Source: Candidatus Rokuibacteriota bacterium
GTDB taxonomy: Bacteria; Methylomirabilota; Methylomirabilia; Rokubacteriales; CSP1-6
NCBI GenBank assembly: GCA_003220495.1
Contig: QHSP01000017.1
Coordinates: 62,001-126,000, forward strand
Length of the DNA: 64,000 bases
Direction of reading: 5' to 3'
The stretch's first letter is position 1. Every line of letters begins with the position of its first letter. The notes beneath the pieces are model-generated. The model had not been told where the DNA came from, did not search any database, and saw only the letters and a list, made by a program, of their open reading frames with translations. A program made the position numbers and the translations under genes. Below, piece by piece: positions 43,374 to 52,228 of the stretch.

Positions 43374-44333
43374 ATGAGCGAGGCGTCGTACCGACTCGTC
43401 GACGCCGGGGACGAGCGCGTGCTGACGGTTGACGGGCAGGAGTTCCACACCCACTACAGCGAGCGCGTGATTCGGATGCTGATCGCGCGCAAGGGGCCGC
43501 GACGCGCAGCGCTCTACTTCCCCTTCAAGAAGGAGCGTGGTGAGCATTTTCTCGGCCCGCTCTTCCGCTACCTCGACACGAAGGCCGTGACCGGTCTCAC
43601 GGTCCTCGAGGTCGGTTGCTCGTTCGGCCACAACACCGAGTATCTCGCCGAGCGGCCCGCCGTCACGAGGATCCACACGTACGATACGGACCCCGACTTC
43701 GTGGCGATGGTCCGGACGAAGGTCGAGGAGATGCGGCTCGCCAAGGTGAGCGAGGTCACCCTGCTGACCAACGAGCAGACGTGCCGGCTGCCGTGGGCGG
43801 ACGGCACCTTCGACCTGGTGCTGGTGGTCGGCATCGTCGAGCATCTGTCACGGCGCTACCGTCGCGTCCAGGTGAACGAGTACTACCGCGTGCTGGCGCC
43901 GGGCGGCCACATCGCGATCCTCGACACGCCGAACCGCTGGTTTCCGTACGAGACGCACTCGGTCGGCCTCCCGTTCGTCCAGTGGCTGCCGCCGAGACTG
44001 GCCTATGGCTATGCCCGCACGTTCCGGCCCGCGTTGTACGGTGCGATGTCGTACGAAGACTTCACCGCGGAGGGCTCGGGCTGGCAGAACGCAACACTCG
44101 GTGACTGCCTGCCCTCGGCGGGTATTCGAGGCCTCGAAGACTTGACCGAGACGGCCGGCTACGGCTGGCGCTTCTTTCGCGACACCGCGCGGTCGCGAGC
44201 TCGGCGGAAGCTCTTCCCACTCTTCGCGCTGGCCGTCAAAACCCTGGAGAAGCTCGGGCGACCACCGTCGCTGTGCCTGCCTTACTTGAATCTGCTGCTC
44301 CGCAAATTTCCCGCCGTGACGCCGAAGGCGTGA
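43374..44333 (+). CDS. SAM-dependent methyltransferase
   Basis: The 319-residue protein carries TVLEVGCSFGHNTEYLAERPAVTRIHTYDTDPDF and LVLVVGIVEHLSRRYRRVQVNEYYRVLAPGGHIAILDTPNRWFPYETHSVGLPF, a class I methyltransferase, with an extra C-terminal region. It starts a separate transcription unit (see -10 at 43361) that runs to the O-antigen ligase. The stop overlaps the GT2 start (GTGA). Confidence 0.84.
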   Translation: MSEASYRLVDAGDERVLTVDGQEFHTHYSERVIRMLIARKGPRRAALYFPFKKERGEHFLGPLFRYLDTKAVTGLTVLEVGCSFGHNTEYLAERPAVTRIHTYDTDPDFVAMVRTKVEEMRLAKVSEVTLLTNEQTCRLPWADGTFDLVLVVGIVEHLSRRYRRVQVNEYYRVLAPGGHIAILDTPNRWFPYETHSVGLPFVQWLPPRLAYGYARTFRPALYGAMSYEDFTAEGSGWQNATLGDCLPSAGIRGLEDLTETAGYGWRFFRDTARSRARRKLFPLFALAVKTLEKLGRPPSLCLPYLNLLLRKFPAVTPKA

Positions 44334-45145
44334 GCGTCCCGGCCGTTTCGGTTCTCATGCCCGTCCGGAACAGCGTGCTGTGGGTCCGCGAGGCGGTGAC
44401 GAGCGTGCTCGCGCAGACCGCCGGCGATCTCGAGCTGATCGTGATCGACGACGGCTCGACGGACGACACGCCCGAGGTGCTGGCAGCGTTTCGCGATCCG
44501 CGGCTGCGGGTCGAGCGGCGGCCGAGCGCGGGACTCACACGGGCACTCGTCCGGGCGCTCGAGCTCGCGCGGGCACCGCTCTTGGCCCGGCTCGACGCCG
44601 ATGATGTAGCCCTTCCCGATCGATTCGCGCGCCAGCGTCGCTTCCTCGACAGCCGGCCCGAGGTCGGACTCTTGGGAACCGGCGCCCGCGAGCTCGATCC
44701 GTTCGGCCGTGAGGTCAGGATCGTGCGCCCGCCCGCGGACCACGACGCGATTCGCCGGGCACTCATCCGCGCGAACCCCTTCGTGCACTCCTCCGTCGTC
44801 ATGCGTCGTTCGGTCCTGGACGAAGTGGGTGGGTACGATCCCTCGTTCCCGGTCGCGCAAGACTACGACCTCTGGATGCGTCTGTCGCGGGTCACGCGTC
44901 TGGCGAACCTGGCCGAGCCGCTCGTGATCCGGCGGCTCGCCCCCGGACGGGTCTCGGCGGTCCGCGACGACGACCGGCTCAGGGCCGAGGCGCGAGTGCG
45001 CTGGCGGGCGGTCCGTAGCCATGCCTATCCGTGGTGGTGTGCCGTCTTCGCCCTCCGGCCCCTCGCGGCGCTCGCCGTGCCGGCCGCCTGGCGGCGAGTA
45101 CTTCGCGGGCCAACGCCGTTCGAAGGCCCGCCGCACGGGGTGTAG
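44330..45145 (+). CDS. GT2-family glycosyltransferase
   Basis: The 271-residue GT-A enzyme has VSVLMPVRNSVLWVREAVTSVLAQTAGDLELIVIDDGSTDDTPEVL (nucleotide-sugar site), LARLDADDVALPDRF with the DxD metal motif, and VAQDYDLWMRLSRVTRLANL with the catalytic-base region (xED-equivalent reads AQDYDLW). It probably adds a sugar to the lipid-linked unit. The GTG start gives the family N terminus; the upstream ATG of the ORF track is rejected because it lies within the previous gene. Confidence 0.88.
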   Translation: MSVPAVSVLMPVRNSVLWVREAVTSVLAQTAGDLELIVIDDGSTDDTPEVLAAFRDPRLRVERRPSAGLTRALVRALELARAPLLARLDADDVALPDRFARQRRFLDSRPEVGLLGTGARELDPFGREVRIVRPPADHDAIRRALIRANPFVHSSVVMRRSVLDEVGGYDPSFPVAQDYDLWMRLSRVTRLANLAEPLVIRRLAPGRVSAVRDDDRLRAEARVRWRAVRSHAYPWWCAVFALRPLAALAVPAAWRRVLRGPTPFEGPPHGV

Positions 45146-45149
45146 TACT

Positions 45150-46127
45150 ATGATCGGGATGCGGATTCTGATCACTGGCATCACGGGGTTCGTGGGCAGT
45201 CACCTCGCCGAGTACGCGCTGGAGCGCGGCGCCGAAGTATTCGGGTCGGTCCGCTGGCGAAGCAAGACCGAGAACATCGATGAGCTCCGCGACCGCGTGA
45301 CCCTCATCGAGTCGGATCTGCGCGACCTCCTCTCGGTCAGGACAGTGCTCGAGCAGTCGCGGCCCGACTACATCATCCACCTGGCGGCGCAGAGCTTCGT
45401 CGCGGCGTCCTGGCAGACTCCGATGGAAACGTTCCACACGAACGTTGTCAGCCAGATGAACCTCTTCGAAGGGATGCGCCAGCTCGGATCGTCCGCGCGA
45501 TTCCTGGTCATCGGCTCGAGCGAAGAGTACGGGCTGGTCGAGCCGCACGAGCTGCCGATCCGAGAGACGAATCCCCTGCGTCCGCTTTCTCCGTACGCCG
45601 TGAGTAAAGTGGCGCAGGATCTGATGGGCTGGCAGTACTTCAAGAGCTACGGCATGCATATCGTCCGCGCCCGCGCGTTCAATCACACGGGGCCCCGTCG
45701 CGGTGACACCTTCGCGAGCTCCAACTTCGCGAAGCAGATCGCCGAGATGGAAGCGGGCCTGCGCGAGTCGGTCGTGCACGTGGGCGATCTGAAGCCCACG
45801 CGCGACTTCTCCGACGTGCGCGACATCGTGCGCGGCTACTGGCTTCTGCTCGAGCGCGGGACGCCCGGCGAGGTCTACAACCTCTGCTCCGGTCTCGAGT
45901 GGTCGATCGAGCGCCTCCTGAACTTCCTGATCGGGCTGTCGACCCTCCCCCACGTCGAGATTCGTCAGGATCCGGCGCGCCTGCGTCCCTCCGACGTGCC
46001 GGTCCTGCGCGGCTCGCGGCACAAGGTCGAGAGCGCGCTCGGATGGCGTACGACGATCCCGCTCGAGCAGACGCTGACCGATCTGCTCGAGTACTGGCGT
46101 CGGCGGATCAAGTCACGCCCGCGCTAG
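45150..46127 (+). CDS. GDP-mannose 4,6-dehydratase / GDP-6-deoxymannose reductase type enzyme
   Basis: The 325-residue extended SDR has ILITGITGFVGSHLAEYALERGAEVFGSVRWRSKTENI, IIHLAAQSFVAASWQTPMETFHTNV, SSEEYG and LSPYAVSKVAQDLMGWQYF (Y-x3-K), close to GDP-mannose dehydratase/Rmd proteins. It should provide GDP-4-keto-6-deoxymannose or GDP-rhamnose, the first being the substrate of the perosamine-synthase-like enzyme at 34486. A second ATG at 45159 (MRILITG) is an equally possible start. Confidence 0.84.
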   Translation: MIGMRILITGITGFVGSHLAEYALERGAEVFGSVRWRSKTENIDELRDRVTLIESDLRDLLSVRTVLEQSRPDYIIHLAAQSFVAASWQTPMETFHTNVVSQMNLFEGMRQLGSSARFLVIGSSEEYGLVEPHELPIRETNPLRPLSPYAVSKVAQDLMGWQYFKSYGMHIVRARAFNHTGPRRGDTFASSNFAKQIAEMEAGLRESVVHVGDLKPTRDFSDVRDIVRGYWLLLERGTPGEVYNLCSGLEWSIERLLNFLIGLSTLPHVEIRQDPARLRPSDVPVLRGSRHKVESALGWRTTIPLEQTLTDLLEYWRRRIKSRPR

Positions 46128-46138
46128 CGGGAGCAGGC

Positions 46139-47278
46139 TTGGTTCCGGGCGCGCGAGTCGCCCTGGTCCACGATTGGCTGACGGGGATGCGAGGCGGCGA
46201 GCGCTGCCTCGAGGTCCTCTGCGAGCTCTTCCCCGACGCGCCGCTCTTCACGCTCCTGCACGTCCCGGGCAGCGTGTCATCCCAGATCGAGCGCCGGCGC
46301 ATCGTCACCTCGTTCGTCCAGCGTCTCCCGAACGCTTCCGAGCGGTACCGTCATTACCTGCCGACGTTTCCGCTCGCGATCCGCCGGTTCGATCTCTCGG
46401 GCTACGACCTCGTCGTCTCGATGAGCCACTGCGTCGCGAAGGGGGTGCGGGTCGCCCCCCGCGCGCTGCATCTGTGCTATTGCTTTTCTCCGATGCGCTA
46501 CGTGTGGGACCTGTCGAGCGACTACTTTGGGCCCGGCCACGGTCTGGCCGCCCGCACGCTCGGACCGCCGCTGGCGGCGGCGCTCCGGCGCTGGGACCGT
46601 CAGACTGCCGGCGTACACCGGTTCGTGGCGATCTCACGGCACATCGCCGATCGGATCCTTCGCGCCTACGACCGTCCGGCGGACGTGATCTATCCCCCGG
46701 TCGACGTGCAGCGCTTCGAGATCGCGGAGGCCGCCGAGGACTATTATCTGGTCGTGGGCGCGCTCGTGCCGTACAAGCGCATCGACCTGGCGGTCGCCGC
46801 GGCGAACCGACTCGGCCGGCGGCTCGTCGTCGTCGGCACGGGCCCGGAGGAAGCCCGGCTGCGCGCGCTCGCCGGGCCGACCGTGAGCTTCCTCGGCTGG
46901 CGACCCGACGCCGAGATCGCCCGGCTCTACGCGCGCTGCCGCGCCCTCATCTTCCCGGCGGTCGAGGACTTCGGGATCACGCCGCTCGAGGCCGCCGCCG
47001 CCGGGCGCCCGACGATCGCGCTCGGGCGGGGCGGCGCGCTCGAGACGATGGTGGGGCTCGACGCCGCCGACGCGCCGCCGACCGCCGTGTTCTTCCCGGA
47101 CCAATCGGTCGACGCGCTCGTCGAGGCGATCTCGCGATTCGAGCGCGCCGTCGACCGGTTCGACGGCAAGGTGCTGCGCTCGCGCGCCGAGTCGTTCGAC
47201 CGGCCGGTCTTCAAACAGAAGCTCGGCGACTACATCGCCGCGCGCTGGGACGGGTTCCGGGCGGGGGCGGCATGCTGA
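46139..47278 (+). CDS. GT4 mannosyltransferase-like glycosyltransferase
   Basis: The 379-residue GT-B enzyme has ALVHDWLTGMRGGERCLEVLCELFPDAPLFTL, LVVSMSHCVAKGVRV, HLCYCFSPMRYVWDL, YYLVVGALVPYKRIDLAVAAANRLGRRLVVVG and FPAVEDFGITPLEAAAAGRPTIA (E-x7-E). The pattern is that of WbaZ-like GDP-mannose-dependent transferases. The start is a TTG at 46139 preceded by GGGAGCAGG; the longer ORF runs into the upstream reductase gene in another frame. The stop overlaps the WcaJ-like start. Confidence 0.86.
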   Translation: MVPGARVALVHDWLTGMRGGERCLEVLCELFPDAPLFTLLHVPGSVSSQIERRRIVTSFVQRLPNASERYRHYLPTFPLAIRRFDLSGYDLVVSMSHCVAKGVRVAPRALHLCYCFSPMRYVWDLSSDYFGPGHGLAARTLGPPLAAALRRWDRQTAGVHRFVAISRHIADRILRAYDRPADVIYPPVDVQRFEIAEAAEDYYLVVGALVPYKRIDLAVAAANRLGRRLVVVGTGPEEARLRALAGPTVSFLGWRPDAEIARLYARCRALIFPAVEDFGITPLEAAAAGRPTIALGRGGALETMVGLDAADAPPTAVFFPDQSVDALVEAISRFERAVDRFDGKVLRSRAESFDRPVFKQKLGDYIAARWDGFRAGAAC

Positions 47279-48678
47279 AGGCCCACTCGCGACTCGTCGA
47301 GAACCTGGCGCTCGCCGGGGATCTGTTCCTGATCGCGATCTGCTGGGTCGAGTCGTACTGGATCCGCTTCCATCTGGTGCCCCGTTTCCACCTGATGTCC
47401 GTGACCGACGTGCCTCCGTTCCGCGACTACGCGCTGCAGCTCGTGCCGATCCTGATGGTGTGGGGCATCGCGTTTCGCACCTTCGATCTCTACCGGCCCA
47501 ATCGCCTCGGCTCCCGCCGGTCGGAATGGTGGGATGTCGCCAAGGCGTCGACCGTCGGCGCGCTGGTCCTCGTCTCGATCATGACCTTCGTGTTCCGCGG
47601 ACACGAGTACTCGCGGCTCGTGATCCTCCTGTTCCTGGCCCAGTCGATCGTCGTGGTCAGCCTCGCCCGCGCGGGGCTCCGCGAGGCGCTCCGGTTCGCG
47701 CGCCGGCACGGGTACAATCTGCGTTACGCGATCGTCGTGGGCGGGGGAGAGCCGGCCGCCGAGGTGCTTCGCGTGCTCAACCGGCGCCGCGACGTCGGCA
47801 TCTTCGTCCTCGGCCTGCTGAGCGACAAGAAAGAAGTGCCCGAGAACGTGCGATGGCTCGGCGGCATCGAGGACGTGCGCGCGGTGCTCGACCGCCAGCA
47901 GGTGGACATCGTGTTCATCGCGCTCCCGCACGCCGACGCCGCGCGGCTCACCACGGTCCTCGGCGGGATCGGCGACGACCCGATCGCGATCCACCTGGTG
48001 CCGGACGTGTTCAGCCTCGTCCCGGCCCGCGGGGGGATCGAAGAGTTCGAGATGATCCCGTTCATCCACCTGCGTGAATCGCGGCTCTACGGCTGGAACC
48101 GCGTCGTCAAGCGGGTGTTCGACCTGGTCTTCGGCGCGCTCGCCCTGGCGGTCGCGGCGCCCGTGATGCTGGGGCTCGCGGTCGCGCTCAAGCTCACCTC
48201 GACGGGACCCGTCCTCTATCGCCAGGAGCGCATGGGCGTCGACGGCCGGCGCTTCCGGATGCTGAAGTTCCGGACGATGCGGGTGGACGCGGAGGCGGAC
48301 ACCGGACCGGTCTGGGCGCGCGAGGATGATCCGCGCCGCACCGCCCTCGGCGTCTTCCTGCGCCGGACGAGCCTCGACGAGCTGCCGCAGCTCTTCAACG
48401 TGCTGCGCGGCCAGATGAGCCTCGTGGGGCCGCGACCCGAGCGCCCGGGCTTCGTCGAGGAGTTCCGGCGCCGCGTGCCCGGCTACATGCTCCGCCACAA
48501 GATGAAGGCGGGGATCACCGGCTGGGCCCAGATCAACGGCTGGCGCGGCAACACGTCGATCGAGAAGCGGATCGAGCACGATCTCTACTACATCGAGCGC
48601 TGGAGTCTCGCCTTCGATTTGAAGATCCTCCTGCAGACTCTCTGGTACGGCTTCCGCATCAACCGCAACGCGCATTGA
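47272..48678 (+). CDS. WcaJ-type undecaprenyl-phosphate sugar phosphotransferase
   Basis: The 468-residue protein has four to five N-terminal membrane helices, a CoA-binding-like middle domain, and the bacterial sugar transferase domain at the C terminus: KRVFDLVFGALALA, GPVLYRQERMGVDGRRFRMLKFRTMRVDAE, SLDELPQLFNVLRGQMSLVGPRPERP and GITGWAQINGWRGNT. It starts glycan assembly by transferring a hexose-1-phosphate to undecaprenyl phosphate. The ATG at 47272 (MLKAHSR) overlaps the upstream stop by 7 bp. Confidence 0.92.
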   Translation: MLKAHSRLVENLALAGDLFLIAICWVESYWIRFHLVPRFHLMSVTDVPPFRDYALQLVPILMVWGIAFRTFDLYRPNRLGSRRSEWWDVAKASTVGALVLVSIMTFVFRGHEYSRLVILLFLAQSIVVVSLARAGLREALRFARRHGYNLRYAIVVGGGEPAAEVLRVLNRRRDVGIFVLGLLSDKKEVPENVRWLGGIEDVRAVLDRQQVDIVFIALPHADAARLTTVLGGIGDDPIAIHLVPDVFSLVPARGGIEEFEMIPFIHLRESRLYGWNRVVKRVFDLVFGALALAVAAPVMLGLAVALKLTSTGPVLYRQERMGVDGRRFRMLKFRTMRVDAEADTGPVWAREDDPRRTALGVFLRRTSLDELPQLFNVLRGQMSLVGPRPERPGFVEEFRRRVPGYMLRHKMKAGITGWAQINGWRGNTSIEKRIEHDLYYIERWSLAFDLKILLQTLWYGFRINRNAH

Positions 48679-49883
48679 GCCGGGCGCGTGACTGGCTGCT
48701 CCGGGCGCTCACGGTCGGCCTGGCCGCGTCGATCACGCTCTCGGAGACCACGCTCGTCGTCCTCGCGGTCGTGCTCGTCGTTGGCCGGCGCGCCGCGCGG
48801 CCTCGGGCCACGTGGCCGCTGATCGGACCCGTGATCGCCTTCGCGCTGTGGACGCTCGTGACCGTGCTCGCCTCCCGGCACCCCGGCGAGAGCCTCCTGG
48901 CCTCGCGAGGCCTTCTCACGTTGGGCGCCTTCTACGTCGTGCTGAACGCTCTGCCAGACACGCGGGCGGCCGGGCGCTTTGCGAGCGGGCTCCTGATCGC
49001 CGTCGCGACGGTGGCGCTCCTGTCGATCGTTCAAGTGGGCTTCTGTCCGTCTGGCGGCACGCTCGAGACGGGCATCGCGCCGGTTCGGCTGCTCATGAGG
49101 AAGTGCGCGCGCGCCCGCGGCTTCTTCTCGATCTACATGACGCTCGCCGGCGTCCTCAGCCTCGTCCTGGTCAGCGCGTTGCCGCGGATCGCGTCGGGCG
49201 GGCGGCGGGCCGCCTGGGCGCTTCCGGCCTGGCTGGCCGGGGTCCTGGCCCTCGGGCTCACGTCGGTGCGCGGCGCGTGGCTCGGCTTCGGCGCCGGCTG
49301 CGCGGGCTGCGCGCTCGGTCTCCGTCGTCGCTGGCTCGTGCTCGCCGCGCTGGTGCTCGTCGTCGCGGGCTCTCTCGTCGTCGAGCCGCGCTTGCTCGAG
49401 CGCGTGAAGAGCGTCGGCGACCTCGCGGACGATACGACACGTGATCGGCTCGCGATGCTCTCCGCGGGGCTCGGCCTCGCGATCGCGCACCCGTTGACCG
49501 GGATCGGGCCCGGTCAGGTCAAGAACGTGTACCCGGCGGTGGCGCCGCCAGAGGCGCTACGACGCTCGACCAGTCATCTGCACAACACGCCGCTTCAGAT
49601 CGTCGTGGAGCGCGGGCTCCCCGGTCTGGCGGCGTGGGTCGCGATCTGGGTGGGCTTTTTCGGCGCGGCGTGGCGAGTGCTCAGGCGAGTCCCCCCGACC
49701 GACGAAGAGGCCCGCGCGCTCGTGCTGGGCTCGATAGCGGCCATCGCGGCGTTTCTCGTCGCGGGGCTCTTCGAATACAACTTCGGCGATACCGAAGTGC
49801 TGCTGATGGCGCTCGCGGTGATGGCGCTGCCGTTCGTCGTCGAGCGCGATCTTCCGGCGAGCCCGGCTCAGCTACGCGAGTGA
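48675..49883 (+). CDS. O-antigen ligase/polymerase (Wzy_C-type) membrane protein
   Basis: The 402-residue polytopic protein has about 10-12 membrane segments, the Wzy_C motif region GLTSVRGAWLGFGAG, and a periplasmic loop with TSHLHNTPLQIVVERGLPGL whose His-Asn is typical for WaaL/Wzy proteins. It either polymerises the glycan repeats or ligates glycan to a carrier. It starts with TTG overlapping the WcaJ-like stop (TTGA) and ends the locus. Its 3' end overlaps the convergent unknown gene by 16 bp. Confidence 0.86.
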   Translation: MSRARDWLLRALTVGLAASITLSETTLVVLAVVLVVGRRAARPRATWPLIGPVIAFALWTLVTVLASRHPGESLLASRGLLTLGAFYVVLNALPDTRAAGRFASGLLIAVATVALLSIVQVGFCPSGGTLETGIAPVRLLMRKCARARGFFSIYMTLAGVLSLVLVSALPRIASGGRRAAWALPAWLAGVLALGLTSVRGAWLGFGAGCAGCALGLRRRWLVLAALVLVVAGSLVVEPRLLERVKSVGDLADDTTRDRLAMLSAGLGLAIAHPLTGIGPGQVKNVYPAVAPPEALRRSTSHLHNTPLQIVVERGLPGLAAWVAIWVGFFGAAWRVLRRVPPTDEEARALVLGSIAAIAAFLVAGLFEYNFGDTEVLLMALAVMALPFVVERDLPASPAQLRE

Positions 49884-50227
49884 CGGGCGCGGTCGTAGCG
49901 GCCGAGGACCTGACCGAGCGTCTCGGCCTGGATCAGGCCCTGCGACTTCATGGCCTGGAAGACGTCGCCCCACTTCCGCCCGCTCCGACGCTCTTGCGCG
50001 ATCTGCTCGAGCGTCATCGGCGTGGCGCCGCTGGCGGTCGTGCTCTGAGCTTCGAAGAGCGCGGTCGCGATCCGCTTGTTGCCTTGCGACAACGACGCGA
50101 AGGCGCTCGCTGGAGGGGTCGACACAACCTCGGGCTGGGTCGCTGGTTTCGACTGGGCCTCGGCGGCTGTTCCCGTCGCCGCGACGAGCATGAGGACGCC
50201 GAGAGTCGCTGCAAACGATCGTGTCAT
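49868..50227 (-). CDS. exported protein of unknown function
   Basis: The 119-residue product has a signal peptide (MTRSFAATLGVLMLVAATGTAAEAQ) and a short mature region with LSQGNKRIATALFEAQS, MTLEQIAQERRSGRKWGDVFQAMKSQGLIQAETLGQVLGRYD. It might be a small periplasmic helical protein. The start at 50227 is chosen because it has a GGAG ribosome-binding site and begins the signal peptide; an ATG four codons earlier is possible. No family is recognised. Confidence 0.7.
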   Translation of the reverse strand: MTRSFAATLGVLMLVAATGTAAEAQSKPATQPEVVSTPPASAFASLSQGNKRIATALFEAQSTTASGATPMTLEQIAQERRSGRKWGDVFQAMKSQGLIQAETLGQVLGRYDRARHSRS

Positions 50228-50577
50228 GGGACGCTCCATCGGGTCGTTTTCCGGGCACATCTCGTTTCCACCGGTCTCGGTTCGTCGAATTGCACGGGCG
50301 ATGCCAGAAGCCCGCGAGACGAGGCCCTTCCGATTTCTCGGGGACTTAGCGGAAACCGGACACTTCGGGTCGGTGGTCGCGGACTGGACAGGCTGGCGCA
50401 GTCGTTCGGACCGATGACAAATTATGGCCAGGATGCGCCCGATCGACTCCTCACGGCGGGGTACAGGCACGGCATCCGGGTGAGATCGGTGCCCCAGAAG
50501 GTGCGTCGTGGGCCGCTCCCCCCGGGCTGATATTATCGTGACCTTGCTTGTCACGTCGCGCATCCGGGGGGCTGATC
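50228..50577. other. 350-bp divergent intergenic region
   Basis: The region separates the exported unknown gene (minus) from the amidase (plus). It has a TATTAT hexamer and an adjacent inverted repeat on the amidase side (listed separately). I see no ORF with a supported product and no RNA gene. It is AT-richer around 50275-50345 and 50415-50425 than the flanking genes. Confidence 0.6.
50531..50555 (+). promoter_or_regulatory. -10-like TATTAT followed by inverted repeat CGTGAC-N7-GTCACG
   Basis: TATTAT (50531-50536) is immediately followed by a perfect 6-bp inverted repeat with a 7-bp spacer (CGTGAC at 50537-50542, GTCACG at 50550-50555), 23 bp before the amidase ATG. A repressor bound here would block a promoter using that -10. 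No -35 is evident. Confidence 0.5.
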
Positions 50578-52215
50578 ATGGGTGAGGCTCGCGGCACCAC
50601 GGGCTCCACGCGCAGGGACTTCCTGCGAACCAGCGGGATGGTGGCGGCCGGGATGAGTGTCGCGCCGCTGCTCGCGGCCTGCGCGGCCGTCCGCATACCT
50701 GGCGCCGGGATCAACGTCGAGGAGATCAGCGTCGCCGAGCTACAGGCGGCGATGACCGCAGGGCGCCTCGACGCGGAGACGCTCGTGCATATGTACCTCA
50801 CCCGCATTCAGGCGATCGACCGTAGCGGCCCCACGTTGCACTCGGTCCAGGAGATCAATCCCGACGCCGTGGCGATCGCCCGCGCCCTCGACGAGGAGCG
50901 TCGAGCCGGGCGAGTCCGGGGTCCGCTCCACGGCATTCCCATCTTGTTGAAGGACAACATCGCCACCGCCGACAAGATGGAGACGACGGCGGGCGCGCTC
51001 GCGCTCGTCGGCGCGCGGCCGCGCGAGGACTCGACGATCGCGCGGCAGCTCCGGCAGGGCGGCGCCGTCATCCTCGGCAAGGCCTCGATGAGCGAGTGGG
51101 CGTATTTCAAGTCGACGCCGGGCTCGAGCGGCTGGAGCTCGCGAAGCGGACAGGCGCGCAATCCGTACGTCCTCAATCGCACGCCGTGCGGGTCGAGCTC
51201 CGGCTCCGCGATCGCGGTGGCGGCGAATCTCGTCACCGTCTCGATCGGCACCGAGACCGACGGCTCGATCATCTGCCCGGCCGGCGTCAACGGCGTGGTG
51301 GGCATCAAGCCCACCGTGGGGCTCACCAGCCGCGCGGGGGTGATCCCGATCTCCGTGACGCAGGACACGGTGGGCCCGTTCGGGCGCACGGTCGCCGACG
51401 CAGCCGCAGTCCTGGGAGCGATCGCGGGCGTCGACTCGCGCGATCCCGCGACCCAGGCGAGCGCGGGCCGCGCGCAGACGGACTACGTCAAGTACCTCGA
51501 GCTCAACGGGCTTCGCGGCGCCCGCATCGGTGTGCCCCGCGACGGATATTTCGGCTACAGCCCCAAGGCCGATGAGGTCGTCAACCAGGCGATCGACGTC
51601 CTGCGAAACGGCGGCGCCGTGATCGTCGACCCCGTCAAGATCCCGAACTTCGACCGAGCCGCGCTCACGTCCGCCGAGCTGATCGTGCTGCTCTACGAGT
51701 TCAAAGCGGGAGTGAATGCCTATCTGTCGAGCGTGGCGCCGGGCGCGCAGGTGCGGACGCTCGACGACGTCATCGAGTTCAACAAGCGCAATCCGCGCGA
51801 GAACCTGCCGTATTTCGGCCAGGAGCTGCTCGTGCGTGCGCAGGCCAAGGGCGAGCTGACCGAGGCCGAGTATCTCGAGGCGCTGGAGAAGTGCCGCCGC
51901 CTGGCGGGGACAGAAGGCGTCGACGCCATCATGGACGAGCAGCAGCTCGACGCCTTGATCGCGCCCACGACGACACCGGCATGGCCGGTCGATCTCGTCA
52001 ACGGCGACCAGTTCCGCGGCAGCAGCGCCAAGAGCGCCGCCCTGGTGGGCTATCCGCTCGTCAGCGTCCCGGCCGGCACCGCGATGGGCTTGCCGGTCGG
52101 CATCACGTTCATGGGGCGCGCCTGGAGCGAGCCGACGCTCATCAAGCTCGCGTACGCGTTCGAGCAGGCGTCGAAGGCGCGACGCCCACCGCAGTACCTC
52201 AACGCGCTGCCGTAG
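50578..52215 (+). CDS. Tat-exported amidase (amidase signature family)
   Basis: The 545-residue protein starts with a twin-arginine signal (STRRDFLRTSGMVAAGMSVAPLLAAC). The amidase-signature catalytic triad is visible: Lys125 in ILLKDN, cis-Ser206 in TPCGSSSGSA and nucleophile Ser230 in TETDGSI, with the 24-residue spacing of the family. It hydrolyses an amide, substrate unknown, outside the cytoplasm. The ATG at 50578 is preferred to the TTG at 50548 because it has a G-rich ribosome-binding site and keeps the Tat signal at the N terminus. An LLAAC lipobox is also possible, so it may be a lipoprotein. Confidence 0.9.
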   Translation: MGEARGTTGSTRRDFLRTSGMVAAGMSVAPLLAACAAVRIPGAGINVEEISVAELQAAMTAGRLDAETLVHMYLTRIQAIDRSGPTLHSVQEINPDAVAIARALDEERRAGRVRGPLHGIPILLKDNIATADKMETTAGALALVGARPREDSTIARQLRQGGAVILGKASMSEWAYFKSTPGSSGWSSRSGQARNPYVLNRTPCGSSSGSAIAVAANLVTVSIGTETDGSIICPAGVNGVVGIKPTVGLTSRAGVIPISVTQDTVGPFGRTVADAAAVLGAIAGVDSRDPATQASAGRAQTDYVKYLELNGLRGARIGVPRDGYFGYSPKADEVVNQAIDVLRNGGAVIVDPVKIPNFDRAALTSAELIVLLYEFKAGVNAYLSSVAPGAQVRTLDDVIEFNKRNPRENLPYFGQELLVRAQAKGELTEAEYLEALEKCRRLAGTEGVDAIMDEQQLDALIAPTTTPAWPVDLVNGDQFRGSSAKSAALVGYPLVSVPAGTAMGLPVGITFMGRAWSEPTLIKLAYAFEQASKARRPPQYLNALP

Positions 52216-52228
52216 AGGATCGGCGACG

